NCBI RefSeq assembly: GCF_019112545.1
Contig: NW_025064895.1
Location: 860,049-924,048 of the forward strand
Origin: Guyanagaster necrorhizus
Taxonomy: Eukaryota; Basidiomycota; Agaricomycetes; Agaricales; Physalacriaceae
Direction of reading: 5' to 3'
Length of the DNA stretch: 64,000 nt
A program made the translations under genes and the position numbers. Below, one piece after another: positions 20,703 through 32,331 of the stretch; the stretch's first letter is position 1, and each line of letters begins with the position of its first letter. The notes below the pieces were generated by a model. That model made no database searches. It was not told where the DNA came from and saw only the letters and a program-made list of their open reading frames with translations.

Positions 20703-22736
20703 ATGAAATTCGGTGCGCTTGGAGTCGAAATTTCCACCACTCTAACAGTTCCAAAAGATGGTGTACGATTTATTCGTGCAAGAATTCCTGACTTGGTACA
20801 CGCCTACGACGCCCTCAAAAATGAGCCTTGGTGTATAGAAAACGATCGACGTCTCGTCCAGGCCAGAGTAAGATTTACTACCTTGGCTGCGAAAACTTCC
20901 CCATACTGACTTGACGACAGACTTCATTTTTCTATTCATTGCGCTTATGCGACGAAGGATGGGAGATCATCAAGGGCCGCCATTTCCTTGAGGAGAATTC
21001 GAAAGATATATTTGAGTCGGGGGATGTTGTAAGAGCAATCCCATTCAGACCAGAGACTTCAAGGTCCCCGCCCGTGGTAAATGCGTGTAGCAGAGACATG
21101 CCTTCAGACCGCGGGGATCTTGGCGCATTTAGCTCAGATGACTCAGACGAAGATGTCATGCCCAGCCCATCTAGCGACTACGGCAAGGTATGGTTAAAGG
21201 TGGCCCAATCATTCTCGGTTACCTGAGGTTCTTACGCAGTATCTCGGGCTACTTTACCGATACAATGCAGGGAAAGAACTGGACGAAGAAGGCGCCAGGA
21301 AGCTCATTTTCCATTTCGGTCGGCTCACCAAAGACCAGAGGTTCATGGCAAAGGAGCAGACAAATCCTCGAGTCTGGTGTGGTCTGGTGTTCGCGAGTAC
21401 ACGAGCAACCCCGGCGCGCAAGCTGGTGGGTTATAAAATTATGAAATATGATGTTCGGGAGTGAGACATCATCCCTGTGAAGGCACTGAACCCGGTAGGT
21501 CCTGTTTCCCATGCCAACAATCGGGAAATCGAGACTCTCGTTTGCAGTGTAGTGAATGTGTCAAGTCCAATTATCCGTGTGAATACACGGGCGGGCGTAG
21601 CGTGAGATGCAAAGAATGTTTTCTTCGCCAGAAGAAGTGTACCCTTACTGGGAGAGCCAGTGCATCCGATTCGCCAAGACGAAGAGAAAAGGTGATCATC
21701 GATGATCGTGAAGAGGGCTCCGATTCAAATGATGAAGAACTCTCGGATGAATACAAAGAGGTAAGTCATAAATCTGGTTCCTAGGGAGACAATCCCGGAC
21801 AAGCTGCTGAGCATCTTTATCAGTATTTGCACCTCCTCCAAAATTTAGATCGAGGATGGATCTTGGACGATGAAGGAATAAGAAAGCTCGTTGCCCAGCT
21901 TCATTTGGTATCGCCAGAAGAGCGGGAAACAGCGAAGGAACAAACAGATGTAAGGGTATGGTGCCGCATGGTATTCGCCGGAATTCGTGGGACCGAAGCT
22001 CGAGATATTAAAGGAACCAAGATCGGTTCCAGGGATGTCCGGGGATGGGACGCTATCCCAGTGAAGGCAGCAAGCCCGGTAAGACTTAGGAAATGAATGA
22101 GAGGTCTCACTAACACTTCTCGACTAGTGCACCGAGTGCACCAAGGGTGGATGGGTCTGCGAGCTCACTGGCACTTCAAAATACAAAAGGTGCCGAGAAT
22201 GCATGTTTCGGCAGACAAGGTGCACCACCGCTGGTACTGATTCCGATCCTTCCTCGCAAGGCACTCGGAGAGGCCAAAAGAATCATCTCCGAAAGAAAAG
22301 GATGCGAAGCTCCAATTCTCCCCGAGAGGAAGAGAATCACATCGACCTGGAGATTCGACACCTTGAAAATCGCTCGCCACACTCTTTGAAGCGTCTTCGT
22401 GAGACAAACGAGGATACGGCTCCGCAGGAGAGGTGCAAGGCAGTGGCATCTCGGTTGCAGCATTTTCCGAGGGGTGTCAATCCAGTGCTTGACAACCTCC
22501 TTCCCCAGCAAGAGACATTTGCGAAAACCATTGCAGATAGACGCGCACCCATTGACTTCACGCTGCTAGGTGATGAAGGACTGGGAGACATACGAAACGA
22601 GTTAGATGGGCCGAAACGCAAGGTGGACGAATTTGATACCCCGAGAGATCGTTGGGCGGCGCTGCGAAGAGAAGCAGGGCAGAAAGTGAATATCTTTCAG
22701 GAAGAAATGGCAACCCTTTTTAGCCGTCTTCCTTAG
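20703..22736 (+). CDS. Cys-rich protein with a duplicated Zn2Cys6-spaced module
   Basis: Exons start at MKFGALGVEISTTL and continue through an acidic Ser-rich segment. Two related modules follow. Module 1 is YLGLLYRYN..LTKDQRFMAKEQTNPRVWCGLVF..IIPVKALNP plus CSEC-VKSNYP-C-x9-CKEC-FLRQKK-C. Module 2 is YLHLLQNL..VSPEERETAKEQTDVRVWCRMVF..AIPVKAASP plus CTEC-TKGGWV-C-x10-CREC-MFRQTR-C. The Cys spacing (CX2CX6C..CX2CX6C) is that of Zn2Cys6 clusters, but the basic residues lie in the second half. The C-terminal 170 residues are basic then helical, ending LFSRLP. In module 1 the codon for the Trp of GWD is TGA (about 21463); it can be avoided by an in-frame 59-nt intron (GTGGGT to GTGAAG). No known family name fits; DNA or RNA binding is an inference. 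Confidence 0.65.
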
Positions 22737-22862
22737 TTTCTTGAGCTCATTTCAACGCTGGTATTATGCCGATTTGCCTTGAAGAACACATCTTTCAGCA
22801 CGTAGATGAACCTTGATATGTAGCCCCACTTCCGACGCCACAACAATAGCACTGAATGGGGA

Positions 22863-24763
22863 TCAAAGATTAGAATTGAGTGACTCGATTACTTCTCCAA
22901 TTTTCATAACCATATCGTCGCAACCCCATTGTCCGACTATACTAATCCCTACCGGCCATCCATCATCTTCCTTGTTGGTTATTGGTACGCTTATTGCGGG
23001 TAAACCAGCTAAGGACGCCGGCACTGTCAACACGTCTTGTACGTATGCCTCTAAGCCGGATGAATCTTCCTCCCCATCCAGAAGAGGAGCGGTACGAATG
23101 GCCGATGGGTGCATCAAAACATCAACTCCGTCGGCATTGGCGATTTGATTGGAGACCCGAACGTTCGACATGCGGAACACACGATCAAAGTCGTCCCTGA
23201 CTAGTCGGCGTACTCGAAGGGCTTGAAGGAAGTAATTATCGAATGAACTTGGGACAGACTAAAATTAGCAATTATGCACAAGACATATCAAAGGGAGACA
23301 TACTCAGCGGTTAAAGAGTAAGTCCCGAGAAGAATTCGTTTCTGAACTTCAGAGCCAAATCCTTTCGACCGAGTATGCGCATAAATCTTTGAAGTTTTGG
23401 TTAGGTCCGCTCCGAGTGGCGGCTTAATATGCAATCCTGATCCAATTTGTCAGTCAGATACGGAAACCTGAACAAAAACAGTTGACACATGCCATATTGG
23501 ATACCATCATACCGAGCTAGGTTACTACTTGCTTCGGCGCTGGCGATGACATAGTACGCGCTGAGAGCGAACGACGTAGATTTCAAAGACACAGGGACAA
23601 TAGTAGCACCTAGACTCTTCAGTGAGACAATCGTGCTCCGAGTATTTTTCACTACAGAACCCGACAATTCAAAGGGGAAATATTCCTGGATATATTAGAT
23701 GAGTATATGGACCGAATATGCGCAGATGGGTGATTATACACCTCGGGTATGCCTATCTTTATTCCGTGGAGGTTTCTCTCTTTTAAGTTGCTCCAAGATT
23801 TCAGTTGAATCTCAACGGCGTGAGAGGCTTCACGCCTGATTGATCGGTTTGTGCAGGTGGGGTCCCGTTCATCGTGGACATTGAGTACATCTTCAGGGGA
23901 ATGAATAGGGATTTCTCCATAGCAGGCGCCCAACTCACCGAAAACCCGTTTCGTTGTGCTGATATCCTTTGCGATGATCCCGACACAGTCCAGACTGTCT
24001 GCATAAGATACGACGCCCCATCGACTCAGCAACCCATAGGACGGCTTTAACCCGACGACGCCACAGTACGCGGCAGGCAACCGAATAGAACCACCTGTGT
24101 CTGTACCAATTGCACTTCATCTGGTTAGACTGCGCTCGGCTGTGTATAACGCACAGAACTTACGCATCACAGATTTTGGCAGCCACTACCGCAGCGCTGC
24201 CTCCAGAACTTCCCCCGGCTGATCGGCGTTCACGGTTTTCCCAGGCGAGGGTTGAGGACGGATGTTGGAAGGGATTAACCACTGATCCATGGACTGAATG
24301 TACATTTAGAGAGCTACAGAACTTGAGTACAGAAAGGCGGGGGTCAGAGCTGGCTGACGGACCCCATTCCAAATTCATCACAGTTGGTCTTTCCAAGCAT
24401 TACAGCACCAGCGTCTTCCAGTAATTTGACGACCGTGGCATTGAATGGGGGCAAGAAACCTAAGTGGAGACAAATGAAGGCATATAAGGATAGTGTCGTG
24501 AGAAACAGACCTTGCAGTATTGCAGAGGAACATGTTGTAGGAAGCTTGGAGGTACAAATGTTGTCCTTCACCCCGATAATAACATTCCCCAATGGGAAGT
24601 GATCTCCCGAATATTCCACCGCATCGTTCGTGCAGACAAACGCGTTTATGCTCGAGTTTTTGTCAAGAAAAGCTTGGTTACTGCTTGAAGAAATGGTGCG
24701 AGTAGATGAAGTGTACAGACAGCGTAAGCCGGTCCATAGCTGCTTCGTCACCCCTCGGTTCAT
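22863..24763 (-). CDS. HER2: Mitochondrial glutamyl-tRNA(Gln) amidotransferase subunit A
   Basis: Amidase-signature protein read through several short introns from the ATG at 24763. Landmarks: [10 protein letters not shown] (catalytic Lys), [37 protein letters not shown] (cis-Ser of the triad), a [29 protein letters not shown] block (split here by introns) with the nucleophilic Ser in [19 protein letters not shown], and a C-terminus containing [18 protein letters not shown]. GatA releases ammonia from glutamine to convert Glu-tRNA(Gln) to Gln-tRNA(Gln) in mitochondria, together with GatB and GatF/C. The Arg/Ser/Thr-rich first 30 residues ([21 protein letters not shown]) fit a mitochondrial presequence. 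It is divergent from MSH6. The intron after DEFGMGS has a slightly weak GTCAGC donor. Confidence 0.9.
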
Positions 24764-25087
24764 TGAAGCGTAGGCCGCTAATTTTCTAGTCGGCGTATCA
24801 TGGAAGAGAAAACTTGAAGCAAATCAGAGTGACGTGACGCAAACGTGACACAGCCGACGACCTTGAAGGGCTTCGCAGCACTGAAGCACTCATGAAAAAT
24901 CTTCAGAATAATTCAATAATGAATATGAAAGTCGTTTTGCGAACATTATTGGATTCAGCTTTCGCATGGGGTGGTAAGAGCCACTTACAGACCAAAGTTT
25001 GCCTCCATTGGCGAAAGCAAATATTGAGCACCGCCACTACGCAAATAAATAGCACCAACGCGTCTCTTCACGTCCTCACCACTTACC
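24764..25087. promoter_or_regulatory. Divergent GatA/MSH6 promoter with MCB box
   Basis: 324 bp separate the two start codons. ACGCGT lies at 25058-25063, 25 bp before the MSH6 ATG. This hexamer is the binding site of MBF, which drives S-phase genes including MSH6 in yeasts, so cell-cycle control of MSH6 is a reasonable inference. Confidence 0.45.
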
Positions 25088-28000
25088 ATGCCGCCAAAGG
25101 CAAAACCATCCACCGAAAACACGAAGCAAAAGAGCCTTATGGGATGGCTATCCAAAGGCTCAAACGCGACACCGGCGAGACCGACCGCGTCTACGCCTGC
25201 TGTGAAGACATCAAACGCGTCTACATCAAAGCCGGCAAATCCGCGCACCCCACAGTCGACCAAGCCAGACATACGCGTATTGAACTCATCTGCATCAGTG
25301 TCGTCCTTTGGGGACAGCGCCATCAAGGATACACCACCGACGAGCGATCCCATTGATGTGGATATGCTTTCTGAGGAGGATGCACCGAGAAAAAGGAACC
25401 GTGTTGTTTCCGTGAGTTCCTCCCCTTTCTTCATACTATACAACTTGACCTTCAGAAGAGTGGAGCGAAACGGAAACTTGTTTATGAAGACGATTCCGAT
25501 GAAGGAACCCAAGCCTCTACTACAACTGGAGGAAGCGAACCGCCATCATCGCCCTTGCAAAGCAAAAGTAAACCACCAAAACCATTCACTGCTTCAGCTC
25601 GCTAACCTCTCTCAGGCCGGGCCAAGAAGCCTCGATTATCTGCTCCCCCATCAGATGACGACGAGGAAGTTACTACATCTTTCTCCAAGCGGCTGACGCA
25701 CTTCAAAAAATCATCCAGAAAGAAAGGTTAGTTCACAATCACCAACTCCTAAATGTATATTCATTTGCGTCCATGCAGGCTTCCGCTCGATGGCGTCTTC
25801 GGATGACGAAGACTTCATTGCTCCCTCCGACTCAGACGACGATGCCAAATCAGTCAAGTCGCGCAGCTCCGGTTCTTCTCGGCGCTCACTTGGACCAGAT
25901 ACTGACTTCGATGATGAAGATGAGGATAGCGGGAAGAAAAAGAAGTCGAGACCTACTCCAAAAAAGGCATCATCCAAAAATACGTCCAGTGCAGCAGCTG
26001 GTAGTACACTTTCTTTCTTGACAGCGGCAGAACGACGAGAGCAGGACAAGAAGAACGAAAAAAAGGCTTCCGAAGATCCTTACGCTTTCTTGGCGGATGT
26101 TAAAGATGTGAGATCTTTTTATACCTCGCAATCCTATGGTTGACAGACCTTGTTGGCCTGCAGAAAGACGGACATAGACCTGGCGATCCCAAGTACGACC
26201 CAAGAACGCTTTATATCCCGAATCGTGCGTGGAAAGAATTCACTCCTTTCGAGAAGCAGGTATGGAATGACTTGGTTCGTATGTCGTACAGACCTAATAA
26301 ATCCATAGTTTTGGGAAATCAAACAAAATCACTACGATACTGTAAGTAGTATCTGTGGTGTCATTTGCTCGGGTTCTCACCCTCGTAAAGATTTTGTTCT
26401 TTCAAAAAGGGTGAGTGCCGCTTAATTCTTTGAGTATCAAACTCATCGTACGTGTCAGAAAATTCTTCGAGGTATTATCATATTGCTTCCAAACAAGTCA
26501 CATTTTGAGTGTTTGCTTCAGCTGTACGAAGATGATGCTCGTATTGGCCATCAAGAATTTGACCTGAAACTGACCCAGAGAGTCAAGATGTCGATGGTAA
26601 ACGAACTTACTTTGGATCGACCCCCATGATGTTGACAGATCAGTAGGTCGGTGTTCCAGAAATGTCTTTCGAATTTTGGGCGGCGTATGTTTCCTTGAAT
26701 GATGCATATACCTTTTTCTAAATGTCGTCTATGTAGCAAATTCCTTGGTAAAGGATACAAAGTCGGCCGGGTAGACCAGGCTGAAACCGCTCTCGGAGCG
26801 GAGATGCGTCTAGCTACTGATAAAAGCAAGGGAAAACCCAAAGGCGGTGAGAAGGAAAAGATCGTCCGACGGTGGGCTTTGTTTCATGATCCAAGGAGCA
26901 ACAGTCTGATACTAGTTTTAGGGAATTGAACAAAGTTTATACTAATGGTACTCTTGTTGATGCTGCGATGCTCACCGATGACCATGCCGGCCACTGTATT
27001 TCAATTAGAGAAGTCGAGTCTGACGGGGGGTCGAATAACACCTTCGGTGTTTGTGTCTTGGACTGCGCGACGTCGCAGTTTGACTTGAGTGTCTTCCAAG
27101 ATGATATCTGTCGCACAAAACTCGAAACCTTGATGAGACAAATCCGTCCCAAGGAGATGTTGTTCACGAAAGTAAGGTCTACGCATTCATCAATCTCTTT
27201 GATAGCTAATGCGCGTACACAGGGGCAGTTGTCTGTCTCCACGACGCGGCTACTGAAAGCTGTCCTTCCTGCTGCCTGTTTATGGACAAGTTTACGTGAA
27301 GTCGAAGGTTTTAATTATGAAGACACTATGAAAGAGTTGGCGAATCTGTACCCTGATGATAAGGGCGATATAGATGAAGATGGCGACAACATTTTGCCCA
27401 AGGCTGTCCCTCAGCCGATAAGAGACATGGCCGGTTCAAAGCCTCCGATCGAAGCACTTGGTGCTATGATTTGGTTCGTTCGCTTGTGTGCGCCCGTTCC
27501 AACACTTTTACTGATGCATATCTTGTGCAGGTACCTGCGACAGCTGAATATAGACAAAGATATACTCAGTATGAAGAACTTCAATGTTTATGATCCCATG
27601 AAAAGAGGCCAAGGCTTGGTTCTTGACGGACAAACATTGGCTCATATTGAGGTTCGTTCCGTTTCTTGATATCTACAAACGTCGTTGAACTGTTAGTAGG
27701 TGCTGCTTAATAATGAAGGTACATCGGAAGGGTCGCTTCTTCAGTTATTAAGTCGCTGCGTCACTCCTTTCGGTAGCTTTCTTAAAAATATTGCTCGTCG
27801 CAACATCTGTTTACCCTTTATACAGGAAAGAGGCTGTTCCGCATATGGCTGTGCATGCCCTTGCGGGAAGTATCCGATATTAACGCAAGACTAGATGCCG
27901 TCGAGGATATTATGGATCACCCAACATTCGAACCAGAATTCACGGAGGTTGCCAAAGGTCTGCCTGACTTGGAACGCATCGTATCTCGTATCCATGCAAA

Positions 28001-30287
28001 GAACTGCAAAGTTAAAGATTTCTTGAAGGTTCTGGGCGTGAGTAGTTAAAACAGATATATTGCTCAATGATTTCTGATGATGACTTTTTACAGGCGTTCA
28101 AGAAGCTCAGCCGCGGTTTCAGCAGTTTCGCCGATACTTCCGAGACGTTCAAGTCGAAGACTATACAAGGCCTGCTTCGGAACGCTCCAGACTTGCTGCA
28201 AAATATCAAGAACGTAGAGGCTATGTACATCAAGCCATCAGAAAAAGGTCACCGCTCTGCGTTTTCCGTGTCGTCTTTGTGATCTGATTATATTGTAGAC
28301 GCCAACGAGTTGGTTCCACAAGAGGGTAAAGATGGAGAGTATGATACGATCATGGCCGAGATTGCAGAGCTCGAAGAGGAGCTTGACGGTGAGCTCAAGC
28401 GATTTGAGAAGAAACTTGGGTGTGTGTTCTATCTTCGTATCCTGTCTGGTGCTCAGATCTTTTGTAGGTGCAAATTACACTGGTGGCATAGCGCCATCGG
28501 AAACAAGGTGAGTCTTATCTTATAGGTCTATTCTTCTGATCAGACTTAACGGCTGAGAAGGAAATCTACCTTGTGGAAACAAACGCTGGCCAGGATAATA
28601 TTCCCAAGGATTGGACCAAGAATGGCGGTACCAAAGTAAGCTCTGGCCTTCGCAGTACATTTTAAGTGTTTACGGTCCCGTGCAGGCCAAGACGCGGTGG
28701 CAAGTTTTTGGTCTACAAAAATCTGTACGGGCTCTGAAAGAAGCAAGGGAAAACCGTAACACGATCATGAAAGCATTCAAGAATCGTGTCTTTGAGGAAT
28801 TTGATGCTGATCGCGGTGTTTGGTTGCGGGCAATCCGGGTGTTTGCTGAGCTGGATTGTCTGTTCAGTTTGGCCAAATCATCAAGTGTTTTGGGTGAGCC
28901 TGTGTGCAGACCGGAACTTGTCGAAGGTGATTCGGCGTTCGTGGATTTCAAGGACTTGAGGCACCCGACGTTGGCGATAAGCGCCAATATGAAGAGTTTT
29001 ATTCCCAATGACGTCAAGCTCGGGGGTGACGCCGGTAGGATTGCGCTGCTGACAGGCAAGTTCACTCTATTTCTTATCTGCGATATTCGATCTAATAAGA
29101 AGGATAGGACCGAACATGGCGTGAGTGTCCTGCTTCTGTTTGGGTGTCTTTTGATGGTTGACCATGCGTGTGCTTCATTCTTCAGTGGGAAGTCCACGGT
29201 GAACATTCTGTGTGTCACATAGGTTATCAGAGCTCATGACCACTTTCTAGGTGATGCGCATGACAGCCACGGGCATAGTATGCATGGCATTATTACTCTT
29301 CCAATCTTTGCTGACAGCACTGTCAGATCATGGCGCAACTTGGGATGCTTGTTCCTGCGGCAAAGGCTCGGTTTGTGAAAACCATCATTTGTTTGATGCA
29401 TTCTGAGTACGATATGATACAGTGTCTGTCCTGTGGATGCGATCTTGACTCGAATGGGTGCCTACGACAATATGTTTTCCAACGCAAGTACCTTCAAGGT
29501 TGAACTTGATGAATGTTGCAAAATTCTTCGCGATGCTACTCCCAAATCATTTGTCTTCTTAGATGGTACGGGTGCATTCCTAAAAGCCTTCACCTTATTA
29601 ACGTTACTTTATTAGAACTGGGACGAGGAACGTCTACATATGTATGTCGTTTTCCCGTTGTTGTGCTAATAACGTTAACTTTTTTTAAGGATGGTATGGC
29701 CATTGCGTCGGTACGTCCTCGTTTATGCCTGGCTTTTTTAATATAACTTGGATGTCCCTGGTACAGGCTGTTCTGCACGAGCTGGCGACGCATACCCTTC
29801 CTCTGTCTTTCTTTGCTACTCATTATGGTTCCCTGACGGACGACTTCCGATATCATCCTAATATTCGAAACATGTACATGTCAACTATCGTAGATGAAGA
29901 GAAGCGCGATGTCCGTCTTCCTCGTCCGTCACATCTGATATTACTTCTGACAAAGTTTAATCCTAGATTGTCTTCCTGTACAAACTGATCGACGGTGTGG
30001 CTACATCTTCTTTCGGAACGCATGTTGCAAACCTTGCTGGTGTGCCTTTGGAGGTTGTTGAGCGTGCGGACGTTGTGTCCAAGAAATTTGCTCAACAGTT
30101 CAAAGAACGGCTCGAGGCGAAGCAGTCCCAACGAGCGACGTCTCGTTTGCCCTTGGTTGCTCAAGCTGATTTTTCGTATTTGTATGGTCTGGCCACGGGC
30201 AAGATTGAACTGCCTCAGGACCTCGTGAAGCAGAAGCTGATGTTGACGCTGCTGAAGAAGACTGCCCAGAATTATACCAACAATTGA
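25088..30287 (+). CDS. MSH6: DNA mismatch repair protein MSH6
   Basis: MutS homologue with about 20 short introns. The N-terminus carries a PIP-box-like QKSLMGWL and a long Ser/Asp-rich disordered region. MutS domain I starts near DPRTLYIPNRAWKEFTPFEKQ, with the mismatch-recognition Phe-x-Glu as KFFELYEDDA. The lever/clamp region contains RCVTPFG and RLDAVEDIM. The ATPase has Walker A GPNMAGKST (split by an intron), LVPAxxARxxPVDAILTRMGAYDNM, FKVELDECCKIL, Walker B with FVFLDELGRGTSTYDG split by two introns, and FFATHYGSL. The C-terminus ends KTAQNYTNN. With MSH2 it forms MutSalpha, which recognises base-base mismatches and small loops after replication. Key residues appear intact. The Phe-x-Glu motif is encoded by a 13-nt exon (26459-26471). 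Confidence 0.95.
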
Positions 30288-30813
30288 TCAATGCTGTCCC
30301 AGTGCTAGTGCTTCCTTTGCTATCCTTGCTTTCATACCTGTATGCTTTTAGATAGTTCTATCCCATATTTGAGTAGATGTCGGAAAGCCGGCCCGAAACC
30401 CTAACGACGACGACAGCCTCTCCGTTTTCACAAACTTCGTGATACGTCTTTCCTGAAAAGGCTGTTAAATCATCTCAGTCTGGACAGGATTACATTAAAG
30501 TATCGTAACCTGCACTGCGGGCTGTGTAGTGGCAGGATCCTCGCTGGGTACTTGCCTATCGACATCCACAACATGATTGATCTGCGCACTCCATGCATGC
30601 AGCAGTTGGTGACCAGAACAACTTCTCTGATCGAAATTATATTGCGTGGGTAGTGAAATGGACAGATATCAACTACTTATATACGTAGGATCGCACTGTT
30701 CCGTCTGCGCATCATGTATCAACGAGATGCATTACTTATCGTCTCGTCTCAATACTACGATGGGGCCTTTCTGTTGCTGATTCTCTTACCTTCCTGCCCA
30801 CTCTCTTCTTGTA
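30288..30813. other. Intergenic
   Basis: Contains the 3' flank of MSH6 and the promoter of the membrane protein gene. No gene or repeat is recognised. Confidence 0.5.
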
Positions 30814-32199
30814 ATGTCGGGCGTTTATCTACTGTTGGACGACTCTAACCCTCTGATTTCGTACAATGGCCCATGGAATATAGGCGTTTCCAGCTATGGA
30901 GACTCTCATTGTTTGGGTGTAGGCTCGGACGGCAGCCTATCCGTGACATTCAGCGGTGAGTGATCTGGGCTGGGTGGATGCTTTCGGACGGTGACGATGT
31001 TTCCCCCCAGGTACTTCGATAGCGTTTGCTGGTAGTACGCCGGGCGTGCTAGACGCAATGCCGTTTCAAGTCAACATTGACAACGGATATGTTGAGGATA
31101 CGTCGTATCTGGATGAGAATCATTATGAACGGTGGTACCAGTCACCGACACTAGGGGATGGGATTCATACCATCAACCTGACTGGGCTAGTGAACGGTAC
31201 TGATTTGGATTATGTCCTCGTCGAGGCTGGTCCTTCGACGTCTCTCGCTAATTCATCCATCATAATCGACGATAGCAGTGCGGAAATTCGGTATTCTGCA
31301 GGCTGGGATCGGAATACCGATTCACTGGGTTATGTAGATGGCGTGTTCTTTTCGCCCTTTGGTGGCGGTACAACGGAGAGTACGACACAGAATAATTCAT
31401 TTTCATTCCAATTCGCTGGTGAGTAAGTAATGGGATGGTATTCATTTCTTTACTAACTGTGTTCAATCGTTAAGGCACCGCCGTGTACGTTTATGGCGTC
31501 CATAAAGCCGTCGAAGGTGCCGTTGCGGCGCAATTCAGCGTGGACGACTCGCCGGTGTCGTTCGTATCGCTGGACCCTATGGTGCGGGAGGACGAAGACA
31601 TGGTCAATTACCTGTTCTTTGAAAACACCAGACTCGAGCCTGGTAATCACACCCTGATGTGCAACGTGACAGAAATCACCGGCAACCAGTCCTTCGTGCT
31701 CGACTACATCGTTTATGCTCCATCTTTTGTATCGATATCTGACAAACCGAATTTCTTTCCCCAGCCCGGGGCAAACGCCTCCAATCCTTCGAGTCATTCT
31801 AGGCATAGTGCTTCGAACTTGGCAATATCTGCAGGGGCTATTGCCGGTGTCGTTGCTGGAGTCACTGTGTTTTGCTTTGTCGTTCTGGCGCTGAGCGTCA
31901 TTTGGTGTAGGGGAGGAAAGCGAAGAATCGTAATGCTTTCACGGTCGTCGTCCTTTGGTGATGCCACGGTTGCGTCTGGGGGATTATTTCCCCCCGAACC
32001 ATCGATGTATTCTAGTGACACTCAGGTCGTTCGCACACCTCTTGTACCGAATCGGTTTGATCCGAACCTATTCGTATCGAACGAGGTCTGGCCCCCAAAG
32101 TATCCTTCGTCTCGATTATCACTTTCATCGCGTTTCAGGGATTTTGGGATTGGTTGGGGGTATTCAAAAAGGACTCGTAGTTATCCGGAGAAGCTTTGA
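30814..32199 (+). CDS. Single-pass membrane protein with two beta-sandwich-like ectodomains
   Basis: Three exons (30814-30955, 31011-31418, 31475-32199) give 424 residues. The architecture is common in mushroom-forming fungi: two tandem extracellular domains, each starting with a YNGPW/TAVYVYG-type strand and containing a GxHTINLTGL or GNHTLMCNV strand; a Ser/His-rich linker; one membrane helix (about 270-295, ISAGAIAGVVAGVTVFCFVV) followed by WCRGGKRR; and a Ser/Pro-rich cytosolic tail. Several NxS/T sites lie before the helix. There is no N-terminal signal peptide, so the helix itself probably acts as a signal anchor. The domains resemble galactose-binding-like modules, but ligand and function are unknown. 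Confidence 0.8.
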
Positions 32200-32331
32200 T
32201 GGAACCAAGGGTTCTTACTTATTTATATTAATCTTTTACCGGCTTCAACGTTTGAATTTTGATGTATTACAGACAGATTTGTCGGCTCGCAAGGTCATGA
32301 ATAGATAGGACGAGTCACTGTACACCGGGTA

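Noticed and set aside
28670..29218. 182-residue minus-strand open frame inside MSH6
   Set aside because: Exact antisense of conserved MSH6 exons, with no domain of its own.
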